NCBI GenBank assembly: GCA_045120135.1
Contig: JBGVEN010000005.1
Coordinates: 1 to 63,169 of the forward strand
Length of the DNA stretch: 63,169 nucleotides
Source of the DNA: SIG440 sp045120135
GTDB lineage: Bacteria > Bacillota > Clostridia > Monoglobales > Monoglobaceae
Reading direction: 5' to 3'
Shown here: piece by piece, positions 42,668 through 52,363 of the stretch
Numbering within the stretch: the stretch's first letter is position 1
Layout: each line of letters starts with the position of its first letter
Made by a program: the position numbers and the translations under genes
Notes under the pieces: model-generated
What the model was told of the DNA's origin: nothing
The model's database searches: none
Seen by the model: only the letters and a program-made list of their open reading frames with translations

Positions 42668-43668
42668 ACAATATCAATCCTTTCATTTATTTTCGAACTC
42701 TTGTAAAGAGCAAATACTGTCTTCATTGTATTCTTAACATCGACAAGGGAGATAATCTCGCCTTCGCCGGTTTCAAGAAGCTTATAAAATTCGCTTATTG
42801 CATTATAGTGACCGCCGCCCCAGTAGTCCTTGCCTATCTGCACCTTGACATCCTTTTCAAGAACCTCATCAACTCCGTCACGGGTCAGAACAAGTTCTCC
42901 CCGTGTGTAGCGCAGTGAACCATTCTCACAATGGACTTCAATCACGTTAGATATATTTATAGGATAGCAGTTAGAACCAAAGAACAATGCTCTTGCACCA
43001 CATTCAGTTTCAAACACCACATCCGCTGTATCCTCAACCTCAATAAAGTCACCCAGGCACTTTGTAGTAAGAGTAGCATTTACAGATTTAAAACCACCGG
43101 CAAAAAGTCCTAAAAGGTCAATTGTGTGAATTGCCTGATTTATAATCAATCCGCCACCTTCGGTTTCCCACTTGCCTCTCCAGTCACCGGATTCATAATA
43201 GGCTCTATTCTTGAACCACATTAATGTTCCGTGCAAAGACTTTATTTTTCCCAATCCGGGAAGTTCACGCTGAAGCCTTCTGATGCAGTTATTTGTTCTG
43301 TTCTGGAAACAAACACAAACCTTTTTACCGGATACCTCCTGGGCTTTTTCAAGCTTTTCAAAATCCTCTTCATTCAGGCATACCGGTTTTTCAAGAAAGA
43401 CATCCTTGCCTGCAAGAAGTGCTTTCTCTGCCATAGGTCCGTGAAGATAGTGAGGAGTACAAATATGTACAACATCTATCTCCTTATCAGAAATCACATC
43501 TTCATAATCAAGATATGTTTTTATGCCCTCATATTCTTTTTTTGCTTTTTCAAGCTTTTCGGGGTCATTTTCGCAAACCGCATATAATTGTGCATACTCA
43601 CTGTTAAGCACTGCATTTATATGAGTGGGAGCAATAACACCATATCCTACAATACAACTTTTTTTCAT
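42664..43668 (-). CDS. Gfo/Idh/MocA family oxidoreductase (first gene of the uxuA operon)
   Basis: A 334-residue NAD(P)-dependent dehydrogenase. The Rossmann domain begins CIVGYGVIAPTHINA, the cofactor-contact motif EKPVCLNEEDFEKLE follows at about residue 95, and the substrate domain holds GGGLIINQAIHTIDLLG with the conserved histidine. Family members oxidise or reduce sugars and sugar acids. It heads the operon with uxuA behind it, so a substrate feeding the glucuronate pathway is inferred. The promoter at 43715-43743 lies in front. Confidence 0.88.
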   Translation of the reverse strand: MKKSCIVGYGVIAPTHINAVLNSEYAQLYAVCENDPEKLEKAKKEYEGIKTYLDYEDVISDKEIDVVHICTPHYLHGPMAEKALLAGKDVFLEKPVCLNEEDFEKLEKAQEVSGKKVCVCFQNRTNNCIRRLQRELPGLGKIKSLHGTLMWFKNRAYYESGDWRGKWETEGGGLIINQAIHTIDLLGLFAGGFKSVNATLTTKCLGDFIEVEDTADVVFETECGARALFFGSNCYPINISNVIEVHCENGSLRYTRGELVLTRDGVDEVLEKDVKVQIGKDYWGGGHYNAISEFYKLLETGEGEIISLVDVKNTMKTVFALYKSSKINERIDIV

Positions 43669-43714
43669 AACAGTTCCTCAACTTCCTGTAAAAAAATTTT
43701 ATTGCACCTCTATA

Positions 43715-43743
43715 ATAATAAACTTTTTACGGCGTTCTGTCAA
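43715..43743 (-). promoter_or_regulatory. Sigma-A promoter of the Gfo/Idh-uxuA-uxaC operon
   Basis: On the minus strand TTGACA, 17 bases, TATTAT. It splits the hexuronate cluster into two transcription units. Confidence 0.8.
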
Positions 43744-43807
43744 TACAAAAAAGTGATTAGAGCAATATTTTCATTGATTTTTTTAAGTATTTCCCCGAAA
43801 ACTTTTT

Positions 43808-43838
43808 CGGGCGCACCCCGATATCCGGAATGCGCCCG
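43808..43838. terminator. GC-rich hairpin after the isomerase gene
   Basis: CGGGCGCA and TGCGCCCG enclose a further small palindrome, just after the minus-strand stop at 43845. The following T-run is short, so read-through into the next unit is possible. Confidence 0.6.
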
Positions 43839-43844
43839 ATTCTT

Positions 43845-44609
43845 TTAGTTAAAACCTTTTGTTTTTAAATTGTTGTAACTGATTTCCATACTGTCGTACG
43901 GGTCTATGTTGTTGCAAGTATCGTGTTCAACTGCCGCCCAAAGCGAGCCTGCTTCATCACACGCTGCAATTATGTCATCCCAATCGAGGTTACCCTCCAT
44001 AACGGGACACATTTCACGGACATTTTCCTTAACCCATCTATCTTTAAAGTGAATCACCTTTGCACGGGGACCCAACTCACGGATAAACTTTGCAGGATTT
44101 ACACCAGCGTCAATTACCCAGTATACATCAACTATAAAGTCAAGCTCAGTTTCATCAATAAGCATCTGGAAGAAGCTTCTTCCGTCACTTGCTTTTTCAA
44201 ACTCAAACGCGTGGTTGTGATAAAGGAGCGGAAGTCCGTATTCCTTCAATTTTGCAATTACGGGTTTGAGCGCACGGATAAACTCACGAAAACCTGCTTC
44301 TGTTCTTGTAAATCCACCCGGAAGCATACCAATGCCGGGGAGCTTACAGCCAAGAGTTTCGTGGAACTTAGCAGCAGCCTCCGGATCATCGGCATACTCA
44401 CCGAAGTCACGATGCGTACACATAATTTCCATATCGTACTTTTTTGCAAGCTCTGCTATCTTTTCTGCGGGGATAGGACCTACACCTGAAACCTGCATGG
44501 TTTTGTAACCCATATTATGGAGTCTTTCTAGAGCTTTATCAAGATCTTCAGCAGTTTTTGTGTCTTTTCTGACATTATAAAGCTGGGCACCTATTCTTCT
44601 ATCCATCAT
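43845..44609 (-). CDS. Sugar phosphate isomerase/epimerase family protein
   Basis: A 254-residue TIM barrel of the xylose-isomerase-like (AP endonuclease 2) family. It begins RRIGAQLYNVRKDTKTAEDL and has probable metal ligands in LLYHNHAFEFE, DVYWVIDAGVNP, VIHFKDRW and AAVEHDTCNN. Family members isomerise or epimerise sugars, and some cleave 3-keto-glycosides. Third gene of a unit with a Gfo/Idh dehydrogenase; the pair may work together on an oxidised sugar. The precise reaction is unknown. Confidence 0.85.
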   Translation of the reverse strand: MMDRRIGAQLYNVRKDTKTAEDLDKALERLHNMGYKTMQVSGVGPIPAEKIAELAKKYDMEIMCTHRDFGEYADDPEAAAKFHETLGCKLPGIGMLPGGFTRTEAGFREFIRALKPVIAKLKEYGLPLLYHNHAFEFEKASDGRSFFQMLIDETELDFIVDVYWVIDAGVNPAKFIRELGPRAKVIHFKDRWVKENVREMCPVMEGNLDWDDIIAACDEAGSLWAAVEHDTCNNIDPYDSMEISYNNLKTKGFN

Positions 44610-44630
44610 TTTAGTATACCCCCGATTTGA

Positions 44631-45800
44631 TTAGTTCTGTGAACGAGCAAAATCTGTAAAGTCAACAGACGCATTGCTTTCTTTCTTAACAACAGTTGAA
44701 TTTTTAATCTTATCCTGAAGCATATTGTAGAATTCATCATGCGGGAAGTTTGCTGTTTCAACCCAAATACTGTCATTCCAAGCGGAGTAATGAATAGCAT
44801 TTGAGATTGTTGTTTCGTTAATGCCGTCATAACCGGGAGCAAGAAGTTCGGAGCCGGTGAGAATTGCCTTTGAGAAATCTGCAAAGATTGCTACATGTCC
44901 TTCGAGTTTCGGACGAATATTAACCTTACAATCCCAATATTCAGGTGAACCGAAGATAGCTGTATTATTCTTATTGAATTCTTCTTCGCCAACAGTATTG
45001 CGCTTAAAGTTAATTTCACCGTTTTCCAAAGTTACAACACCTCTGTCGCAGAAAATTTCAAGACGGTTAACAGAGGGGCTCTGAGCAGAAGAGGAAATAA
45101 ACACACCGTTCATACCGTTTTTGTATTCCATATATGCAATAACTTCGTCTTCTACCTCAATATCACGATACTTACCGAAGCCAACATGTGACATAATTCT
45201 GTCGGGAACACCGAAGAGCCACTGCCAGAGGTCAATCTGGTGAGGATCCTGGTTAATAAGAAGACCACCGCCCTCTGTTCCCCAGGTTGAACGCCATGTT
45301 GCACTGTCATGATAAGCCTGTGGACGATACCAGTCAACAACCCATACAGCTCTCTTAATCTTTCCAAGCTCACCGGTCTGAATAAGTTCGCGGAGCTTCT
45401 GGTGTGCTGCATAAGATCTCTGGTTAAACATAATACCAAATACCTTACCCGACTTCTTTGCTGCTTCGTTCATCTCCATAACCTGCTTTGTATATACACC
45501 TGCAGGTTTTTCTGTCATAACATGGAGACCTGCTTCCAACGCCATAATTGCATAGCGGGGATGGTCATAGTGGGGAATTGCAATAACAACTGCATCACAG
45601 GTTCCGCTGGCAAACATTTCTTCTGCTGTATCAAAGCAGGGAATATCCTTAAGGTTCTTTTTGCACCATTCTCTCTTTTCTGGGTCAATATCACATACTG
45701 CGCCCAGAGTTGAGTTCGCAACCTGACCATCCATAAATTTTACTGCGTGGGTACGACCCATTGTACCTACACCGACAATACCGTATCTTACTTTTTCCAT
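44631..45800 (-). CDS. Gfo/Idh/MocA family oxidoreductase (partner of the isomerases)
   Basis: A 389-residue dehydrogenase. It has the Rossmann start YGIVGVGTMGRTHAVKF, the cofactor motif TEKPAGVYTKQVMEMN, the substrate motif GGGLLINQDPHQIDLWQWLFG with the catalytic-type histidine, and a beta-sheet C-terminal domain. It is longer than the homolog at 42664 and only distantly similar, so not a recent duplicate. It lies between two isomerase-family genes, 21 bases before one and 43 bases after the other. Confidence 0.88.
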   Translation of the reverse strand: MEKVRYGIVGVGTMGRTHAVKFMDGQVANSTLGAVCDIDPEKREWCKKNLKDIPCFDTAEEMFASGTCDAVVIAIPHYDHPRYAIMALEAGLHVMTEKPAGVYTKQVMEMNEAAKKSGKVFGIMFNQRSYAAHQKLRELIQTGELGKIKRAVWVVDWYRPQAYHDSATWRSTWGTEGGGLLINQDPHQIDLWQWLFGVPDRIMSHVGFGKYRDIEVEDEVIAYMEYKNGMNGVFISSSAQSPSVNRLEIFCDRGVVTLENGEINFKRNTVGEEEFNKNNTAIFGSPEYWDCKVNIRPKLEGHVAIFADFSKAILTGSELLAPGYDGINETTISNAIHYSAWNDSIWVETANFPHDEFYNMLQDKIKNSTVVKKESNASVDFTDFARSQN

Positions 45801-45843
45801 AATTTTACGCTCCTTATTATGTAAAATTTATTTATATTAACTA

Positions 45844-46689
45844 CTAAATTTTTTCTATTATTGCAGAAAGTGCCTTGTGGGCAACAATAAACTTTTCTTC
45901 CGATGACCTTTCAAGCTTGAGCATTTCATCGCCTACTTCAAGGTCTGCAAGACCATCAAAGCTACCAAGATGAGGCTCAAGACTGAGAAATCCTTCATAT
46001 GCCTTTGCGGCAAGCTCTTTCAGAATTGATTCTATATTACCTTCACCAACACCTGCGGGAACAACTGTTTCACCAATTGCATCTTTAATATGCATGTACT
46101 CAATATAGGGTGCCATAAGGTCGTATGCTTCGGGGTATGTTTTCTGACCACACTGGATGAAGTTTGCCGGGTCAAATACTGCACGAAGGTTGGGCGAATT
46201 AACTGTTTTTAAAACATCAGCACATCTGGGTGCAATATCACCGTAAATGTCCTTTTCATTTTCGTGGAGTAGAATAACATCTTCTTTCTCGGCAATTTCA
46301 GTCATAGCCTTCATTCTTCTCATTACCTCATCACGGTAATCTGCAGGGTCTTCACCCTTGGGAATGAAAAAACTGAAAATTCTTATGTAGCGTGTTCCGA
46401 GCTCCTTTGCAATATGGATAACTCTCTTTAGTTGCTCTATGTGTTCTTCAAAATCGTCACAAATACCTATTTTACCAATAGGTGAACCGATTGATGACGC
46501 TTTGATACCGAACTCTGCCATGTCTTTTTTGAGTTCCTCAAGCTGTTCATCTGAAAGCTTTGCAATACTTGTGCCATTTACGCCACGAGGTTCAAAATAA
46601 CACATACCCAGTTTTTTGAGTGCGGTAAACTGAACTTTTATATTCTGGTCTATCTCATCAGAAAAACCAGTTAAAGTAAATTTACTCAA
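45844..46689 (-). CDS. Sugar phosphate isomerase/epimerase family protein (first gene of the unit)
   Basis: A 281-residue xylose-isomerase-like barrel. It starts SKFTLTGFSDEIDQ, and probable metal ligands lie in ILLHENEKDIYGD, AVFDPANFIQCG, YMHIKDA and LSLEPHLGSF. The start codon is probably TTG at 46689: AGGAG lies nine bases before it, while an in-frame TTG at 46698 touches the site. It heads a three-gene unit divergent from the AraC gene. It is clearly different from the family member at 43845, suggesting two separate reactions. Confidence 0.85.
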   Translation of the reverse strand: MSKFTLTGFSDEIDQNIKVQFTALKKLGMCYFEPRGVNGTSIAKLSDEQLEELKKDMAEFGIKASSIGSPIGKIGICDDFEEHIEQLKRVIHIAKELGTRYIRIFSFFIPKGEDPADYRDEVMRRMKAMTEIAEKEDVILLHENEKDIYGDIAPRCADVLKTVNSPNLRAVFDPANFIQCGQKTYPEAYDLMAPYIEYMHIKDAIGETVVPAGVGEGNIESILKELAAKAYEGFLSLEPHLGSFDGLADLEVGDEMLKLERSSEEKFIVAHKALSAIIEKI

Positions 46690-46770
46690 AATAATCAACT
46701 CCTATAAAAACTCTTTTTTATATTTTAGCATATTCTTTTTAAAAAATCTGCTACATTTTTGACTTATTTA

Positions 46771-46799
46771 TTGCAAATCTTGCTCATTTATGTTATACT
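46771..46799 (+). promoter_or_regulatory. Sigma-A promoter of the second AraC gene
   Basis: TTGCAA (46771-46776), 17 bases, TATACT (46794-46799). The transcript would start near 46806, which excludes an in-frame ATG at 46790. Confidence 0.72.
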
Positions 46800-46843
46800 T
46801 CTTTCAGAAAATTCAATTTTATCAACAGAAAGGTAGTTCTGCT

Positions 46844-47764
46844 ATGAGTTCTTCCAAAATAAATAATGGCGAAGTTTCTGACTTTTTTACTACCCAACAA
46901 AACGAACTTAAATTACACGAGGGTTGTGCAAACGAAGATAATGCAATTGTTAGTGTTATCGAAAAGGACTTTAAACTTTTTCACTCTATTGACGAACAGG
47001 TTACAAACTCAAATTTCAAATTGCATACACATGACAATTTCATGGAGGTTCTTGTGTTTTTAAAGGGTGATGCAAATTTTCACATTGAAGGAAATGTATA
47101 TCAACTCGAATCCGGAGATATCGTTATCGCCCAGCCAAGCGAGCTTCATCGTGTAGTTCACCGAAGCAACGGATATTACGAGCGTATTGTTCTTTTTATA
47201 AATACACGGTTTTTCTCACGAAACGACTGTGAATATCTGAAAAATGTTTTTATTAACCGTAAATTCGGCGAATTTAATCTGATAAGTCACGATTCACCCG
47301 AAAACCTTGAGCTTTTGGAAATAATTAAGCGCATCGAAAAATATGCATCCATCAGCAACCCCAATTCATTGATAATCAAAAACGCTCTTATTGAGTTTTT
47401 GTATGTACTTAACCTGCAAAACCGCACAACAGAAAACAATCCACTTTTTGATAACAATATCCGAAATATTGTTATGCATCTTAATGAGCATCTTATTGAA
47501 GACCTGGACCTTGAAGATATTGCAAGTGAGTTTTTTATGAGCAAATACCACCTTTGCCGTATCTTTAAAAAGAGCACCGGTTTTACTGTCAATCAGTACA
47601 TAACCCACAAGCGTCTATCCCGAGCAAAAGAGCTTTACGAAAACGGAATTTCACTCAGCGATGCCGCATCCAAATCCGGTTTTAAAAGTTATTCAAATTT
47701 TTACCGCGCGTATGTCAAGGAAATGGGAGAGCCTCCAAAACGAAATCTTAAAAACCAAATCTAG
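46844..47764 (+). CDS. AraC family regulator, divergent from the hexuronate cluster
   Basis: A 306-residue regulator. Residues about 60-145 form a cupin sensor (LHTHDNFMEVLVFLKGDANFHI as a whole region, with QLESGDIVIAQPSELHRV), and the C-terminal 100 residues carry the paired helix-turn-helix (LDLEDIASEFFMSKYHLCRIF and LSDAASKSGFKSYSNFYRAY). It probably activates the divergent isomerase-dehydrogenase unit and perhaps the uxuA operon in response to a sugar or sugar acid. Confidence 0.88.
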   Translation: MSSSKINNGEVSDFFTTQQNELKLHEGCANEDNAIVSVIEKDFKLFHSIDEQVTNSNFKLHTHDNFMEVLVFLKGDANFHIEGNVYQLESGDIVIAQPSELHRVVHRSNGYYERIVLFINTRFFSRNDCEYLKNVFINRKFGEFNLISHDSPENLELLEIIKRIEKYASISNPNSLIIKNALIEFLYVLNLQNRTTENNPLFDNNIRNIVMHLNEHLIEDLDLEDIASEFFMSKYHLCRIFKKSTGFTVNQYITHKRLSRAKELYENGISLSDAASKSGFKSYSNFYRAYVKEMGEPPKRNLKNQI

Positions 47765-47770
47765 GCAATC

Positions 47771-47817
47771 AAAAAGAACTGTGATAAAAGCAAAATGTTT
47801 TATCACAGTTCTTTTTT
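47771..47817. terminator. Bidirectional terminator, AraC gene and capA
   Basis: AAAAAGAACTGTGATAAAA pairs with TTTTATCACAGTTCTTTTT around GCAAAATG. Confidence 0.92.
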
Positions 47818-48961
47818 AATAATCTATTATTGACATATCGTATCCATCAAAGGTTTCATCTACCATTGACTTGAATCTTTCAACGCTTACCGCTCCGTCT
47901 TTTGCAGCAACGCCGTGACCTATCGCCAGATTATTTGAATATTCCTTAAGCAGGAAAACATCAAATTGTGTGTAGGTTGTGTCGTAATGGGTTACTATCG
48001 GCAAAAATGAGTAATCTGAAATTTCTACACTTTCACCATTATACTTTAATTCAACATTAGCTATTCCACCAAGCAGATTTCTTGCCTCAAGCTGACGTGA
48101 AACAAAATTTCCCAAGGAATAGTAAACCAGCATACGGTTGCCGTTTTCGTCCTCTATCCACTCCACCGGTTCAATCACGTGAGGATGAGAACCTACAATT
48201 AAATCTACTCCCCATTTACACATTTTTTCAGAAAGACTTTTTTGCCATTCGTCGGGCTTAATTGAATACTCTGTTCCCCAATGCATAAATGCAATTGTGA
48301 AATCTGCATTATCCTCAGCATACCGACAATCCGACAGAATTCGTTCCTCATCAATCAGATTAACCAGGTATGTCTTATCCGAAGGCAACGCTATCCCGTT
48401 TGTTCCGTATGTATAGTTAATAAGTGCAAGCTTTGCACCCTTTACCTCAACTATATCAATGGTGTTCTTGTCCATTTCACTCTCGTTTATCCCTAGTACC
48501 GTTACATCGGGATAATTACGCCAGAATTCAAGAGTATTTTCAACACCGGCAGACAGCTTATCCAGAACATGATTAGATGCGTGAAGAACAACATCAAACC
48601 CCTCATTTACCAAAGTTTTGCCCATATCTGACGGAGAGTTAAAAAGCGGATATCCGGAATAACCCAATTCCTCACCACCGAATACTGTCTCCTGACCGAT
48701 AACTGCAAGGTCCGCATTCTTTATCTCCGGTTGCAACTTATCAAAGAGGTGGGAATATTCGTATGTGCCGTCAGCCTTTTTACCGCTGTTGATAACCGGC
48801 ATATGAAGAAGATTGTCGCCGAGAACAAAAAGAGATATTGTCTCGTTTACTTCCTCTTTTTCCGTCGCTACTGGCTGAAACTTATCTTTTCCACAACCTG
48901 CGAAAACCATTGATAGGGTAAGTGCTGTAATGATTAATAAGTACCGTTTTTTCATTGTCAT
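47816..48961 (-). CDS. CapA family lipoprotein (PGA_cap metallophosphatase fold)
   Basis: A 381-residue exported lipoprotein. A signal peptide with a lipobox ends at C23 (FAGC). The CapA domain follows: FVLGDNLLHMPVINSG, ADLAVIGQETVFGG, VLHASNHVLDK, AFMHWGTEY and VGSHPHVIEPVEW, the metal-site pattern of this calcineurin-like family. In Bacillus CapA takes part in poly-gamma-glutamate export; here no capB or capC genes are near, so the role is open. AGAGGA precedes the ATG. It is a single-gene unit. Confidence 0.88.
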   Translation of the reverse strand: MTMKKRYLLIITALTLSMVFAGCGKDKFQPVATEKEEVNETISLFVLGDNLLHMPVINSGKKADGTYEYSHLFDKLQPEIKNADLAVIGQETVFGGEELGYSGYPLFNSPSDMGKTLVNEGFDVVLHASNHVLDKLSAGVENTLEFWRNYPDVTVLGINESEMDKNTIDIVEVKGAKLALINYTYGTNGIALPSDKTYLVNLIDEERILSDCRYAEDNADFTIAFMHWGTEYSIKPDEWQKSLSEKMCKWGVDLIVGSHPHVIEPVEWIEDENGNRMLVYYSLGNFVSRQLEARNLLGGIANVELKYNGESVEISDYSFLPIVTHYDTTYTQFDVFLLKEYSNNLAIGHGVAAKDGAVSVERFKSMVDETFDGYDMSIIDY

Positions 48962-49027
48962 TCATTTCCTCTGCGTTTAATACACCTATTTTATTACTTT
49001 TTTCTATAATTTTCAAGTGCTTTACGC

Positions 49028-49060
49028 AAAAAAGGAAACTCATTTACGAGTTTCCTTTTT
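49028..49060. terminator. Terminator of ileS
   Basis: AAAAAGGAAACTC pairs with GAGTTTCCTTTTT around ATTTAC, seven bases after the ileS stop on the minus strand. Confidence 0.9.
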
Positions 49061-49066
49061 AATGTT

Positions 49067-52000
49067 TTACGCCTTCACAATCGAAATTTTCACCTTTTCG
49101 CCATTGATATTCCATTCCTTGCCGTCATTTTCAGCATTCTCAATGGAAACAGCAAGTGCCTGAGCGGAGATTTCCGCCTTGTTGGCATTGATTATTTCGT
49201 CAATCTTATCGCTGCCGCAATATGATACCTTGATGTTGTCCTGAACCTCAAAGCCACCATCCTTACGCATTGTCTGGATTTTGCTGAGAATTTCTCTTAC
49301 AAAGCCCTCTTCAATAAGCTCATCGGTAAGGTTTGTATCAAGCACAACTGTATATGCAGCATCACTATCGGAAACGAAACCGTCCTTTTGGATAGTTTCA
49401 ACCAATACATCATCAATACCAAATTCAACATCTGTACCCTCAACTGTGAGTTTCACCATTTCGCCGGCGTTAAGAGTTGCCATAACTTCTGCGCCATTCA
49501 TCTTGTTTACTTCCTCAAATATAGTTCTTACAATCTTTCCGTATTTGGGACCCATTGTCTTGAGCTGCGGTTTAAAGTTGTATGAGATGAATGAGCTTGC
49601 ATCATCGGTTATTTCAAGCTCCTTAACATTAAGCTCGTCAAGAACAATATCCTTGTAAACCTCATTAATCTTTTCGTTGGTCTGAACAAAGATTTTTGCG
49701 ATAGGTTGTCTATTCTTGATATTTGCAGCATTACGGCACGCACGGCCTAAAATTACTATCTTGCGAACTGCATCCATCTCGGCTTCAATATCAGCAAAGT
49801 CAAATTCTGCATTTGCTTTCGGGAAGTCGCAAAGGTGAATACTCTCGGGAGCAGTTTTATCCACATTGAGGACAAGGTTCTGATAAATCATTTCTGTCAT
49901 AAACGGGATAAATGGTGCACAAACCTTTGAGAATTCAACAAGAACTGTATAAAGAGTCATATATGCTGCAATCTTGTCATCTGTAAGCTCGCTTGCCCAG
50001 AATCTTTCTCTGCTGCGACGAACATACCAGTTTGAAAGCTCGTCGATAAAGTCCTGAATAACTCTGGTTGCTTCGGTGATCTTGTAGTTTTCGAGATATT
50101 CATCAACTGTTCTGATTACATAATTAAGCTTTGATAAAATCCACTTGTCAAGAAGTGTGAGGTTTTCTTTATCGAGCTTGTGCTCTGTAGGATTGAATTT
50201 GTCGATATCCGCATAGAGAACATAGAATGCATATGTGTTCCAGAGTGTACCCATAAGCTTTCTCTGTGATTCAGAAACTGCCTCATCGTGGAAACGGTTG
50301 GGAAGCCAGGGTGCGCTGTTGGAATAGAAGTACCATCTTACCGCATCAGACCCCTGTTTATTGAGGACATCCCAAGGATTAACAACATTTCCTATATGCT
50401 TGGACATCTTGCGTCCGTCCTTATCCTGAACATGTCCAAGAACAACCACATTCTTATAAGGTGCCTTATCAAAGAGAAGTGTTGAAATTGCAATAAGTGT
50501 ATAGAACCAACCTCTTGTCTGGTCGATAGCTTCACTGATGAAGTCTGCCGGGAAGTTGTTATCGAACATTTCCTTGTTTTCAAAGGGATAGTGCCACTGT
50601 GCAAAAGGCATTGAACCTGAGTCGAACCAGCAGTCGATAACCTCGGAAACTCTCTTCATCTTGCCGCCGCACTTTTCACATGTAAGGTATACATTGTCAA
50701 CATAAGGCTTATGGAGTTCGATATCCTCGGGTACATCAATACCCTTTTCCTTAAGTTCTGCAATTGAGCCGATACATTCGTGATGACCGCACTCACACTG
50801 CCAGATAGGAAGCGGTGTTCCCCAGTATCTTGAACGTGAAAGGCCCCAGTCGATTACATTTTCAAGGAAGTTACCAAATCTGCCGTGCTTGATGTTGTCG
50901 GGCATCCAGTTTACTGTTTCATTGTTTGCAAGAAGCTTGTCACGAACAGCTGACATCTTGATGAACCAAGTATCGCAAGCGTAGTAAAGAAGCGGTGTAT
51001 CACATCTCCAGCAGAACGGATAGCTATGCTCAAAGTTGATAACTTCAAACAGCTGGTTTCTATCCTTTAAATCGCGGATAACAAGCTTATCTACATCCTT
51101 TACAAACATCCCCTTCCAGGGTTCAACTGCGTCAACAAATTTACCCTGAGTATTAACAAGGTTAACAAAGGGCAGGTCATTTTCCTTACCAACTCGTGAG
51201 TCGTCCTCACCAAATGCTGGAGCAATATGAACGATACCTGTACCGTCGCTCATTGTAACATAGTTATCAGCAACTATGAAGTGACCCTTTTTATCAAGCT
51301 TTGCAAAGTCATAAAGGGGCTCGTATTCAAGTCCGCAAAGGTCTGTACCGATATACTTTTCGATTACCTCATATTCATCCTTAATAACTGTTTCAAGAAG
51401 AGCCTCAGCAAGTATAAATGTTTCGTCAGCAACCTTAACCTTAACATATGTCTCGTGAGGATTTACGCAAAGCGCCACATTGGAGGGAAGTGTCCAGGGC
51501 GTTGTTGTCCATGCAAGAATATATTCATTGGTCTTGCCCTTAACAATAAACTTGGCAATAAGCGATGCTTCCTTTACATCCTTATAGCCCTGTGCAACCT
51601 CATGGCTTGAAAGCGAGGTACCGCAACGGGGGCAGTAGGGCATAATCTTATGACCTTTATAGAGGAGCTTTTTGTCCCAGATTGTTTTGAGTGCCCACCA
51701 AACAGACTCAATATAGTCATTATGGTATGTTACATAGGGATTATCCATATCAGCCCAGAAGCCTACACGGTCACTCATTTCCTCCCATTCGCTCTGATAA
51801 GTAAATACACTATCCTTACACTTTTTAACAAAGTCTTCGATACCGTAGTTTTCAATCTGCGGCTTACCGCTGATTCCAAGCTGCTTTTCAACTTCCAGTT
51901 CAACGGGCAGACCGTGGGTGTCCCAGCCGGCCTTTCTCTGAACGCTGTAGCCCTTCATTGTGCGGTAGCGGGGAATAAGGTCCTTGATAACACGGGTCAA

Positions 52001-52177
52001 AACGTGACCGATATGCGGTTTGCCGTTTGCCGTGGGGGGCCCGTCAAAGAACGTATAAATCTCACCACCCTCGCGGTTCTTTATACTCTTTTTAAATATA
52101 TCGTTATCCTTCCAGAATTCAACGATTTGTTTTTCTCTGTCCACAAAAGACAGGTCGGTTGATACCTTATCGTACAT
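49067..52177 (-). CDS. ileS: Isoleucyl-tRNA synthetase, long (eukaryote-like) type
   Basis: A 1036-residue class I synthetase. The HIGH motif lies in PPTANGKPHIGHVLTRVIKD, the editing domain follows (LAWTTTPWTLPSNVALCV), KMSK is in DGRKMSKHIGN, and the anticodon domain is C-terminal. The length and motif contexts (GWDTHGLPVELEVEKQLG) fit the long IleS2-type rather than the 930-residue E. coli type; in other bacteria IleS2 is associated with low sensitivity to mupirocin. The start follows AGGAGG; an in-frame ATG at 52222 lacks a site. No T-box leader is visible upstream. Confidence 0.96.
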   Translation of the reverse strand: MYDKVSTDLSFVDREKQIVEFWKDNDIFKKSIKNREGGEIYTFFDGPPTANGKPHIGHVLTRVIKDLIPRYRTMKGYSVQRKAGWDTHGLPVELEVEKQLGISGKPQIENYGIEDFVKKCKDSVFTYQSEWEEMSDRVGFWADMDNPYVTYHNDYIESVWWALKTIWDKKLLYKGHKIMPYCPRCGTSLSSHEVAQGYKDVKEASLIAKFIVKGKTNEYILAWTTTPWTLPSNVALCVNPHETYVKVKVADETFILAEALLETVIKDEYEVIEKYIGTDLCGLEYEPLYDFAKLDKKGHFIVADNYVTMSDGTGIVHIAPAFGEDDSRVGKENDLPFVNLVNTQGKFVDAVEPWKGMFVKDVDKLVIRDLKDRNQLFEVINFEHSYPFCWRCDTPLLYYACDTWFIKMSAVRDKLLANNETVNWMPDNIKHGRFGNFLENVIDWGLSRSRYWGTPLPIWQCECGHHECIGSIAELKEKGIDVPEDIELHKPYVDNVYLTCEKCGGKMKRVSEVIDCWFDSGSMPFAQWHYPFENKEMFDNNFPADFISEAIDQTRGWFYTLIAISTLLFDKAPYKNVVVLGHVQDKDGRKMSKHIGNVVNPWDVLNKQGSDAVRWYFYSNSAPWLPNRFHDEAVSESQRKLMGTLWNTYAFYVLYADIDKFNPTEHKLDKENLTLLDKWILSKLNYVIRTVDEYLENYKITEATRVIQDFIDELSNWYVRRSRERFWASELTDDKIAAYMTLYTVLVEFSKVCAPFIPFMTEMIYQNLVLNVDKTAPESIHLCDFPKANAEFDFADIEAEMDAVRKIVILGRACRNAANIKNRQPIAKIFVQTNEKINEVYKDIVLDELNVKELEITDDASSFISYNFKPQLKTMGPKYGKIVRTIFEEVNKMNGAEVMATLNAGEMVKLTVEGTDVEFGIDDVLVETIQKDGFVSDSDAAYTVVLDTNLTDELIEEGFVREILSKIQTMRKDGGFEVQDNIKVSYCGSDKIDEIINANKAEISAQALAVSIENAENDGKEWNINGEKVKISIVKA

Positions 52178-52334
52178 TTTACGACCTCCTGAGTATTCTG
52201 AAAATATTCTTAAAATTTTCATTTACGCAAAATTTTACTTATATATTTTACAAGAAGTTTTGCGATTTGTAAAGTAATTTATTAAAATTCCTTTAATTTT
52301 TCGTAACTTTTTTAATTTATCGGGCAAAAAACCA

Positions 52335-52363
52335 TTGAATTGCGTTTTCCTTTGTGATATACT
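52335..52363 (+). promoter_or_regulatory. Sigma-A promoter of the clpE-like gene
   Basis: TTGAAT (52335-52340), 17 bases, TATACT (52358-52363). I see neither a CIRCE nor a clear CtsR repeat here. Confidence 0.7.
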
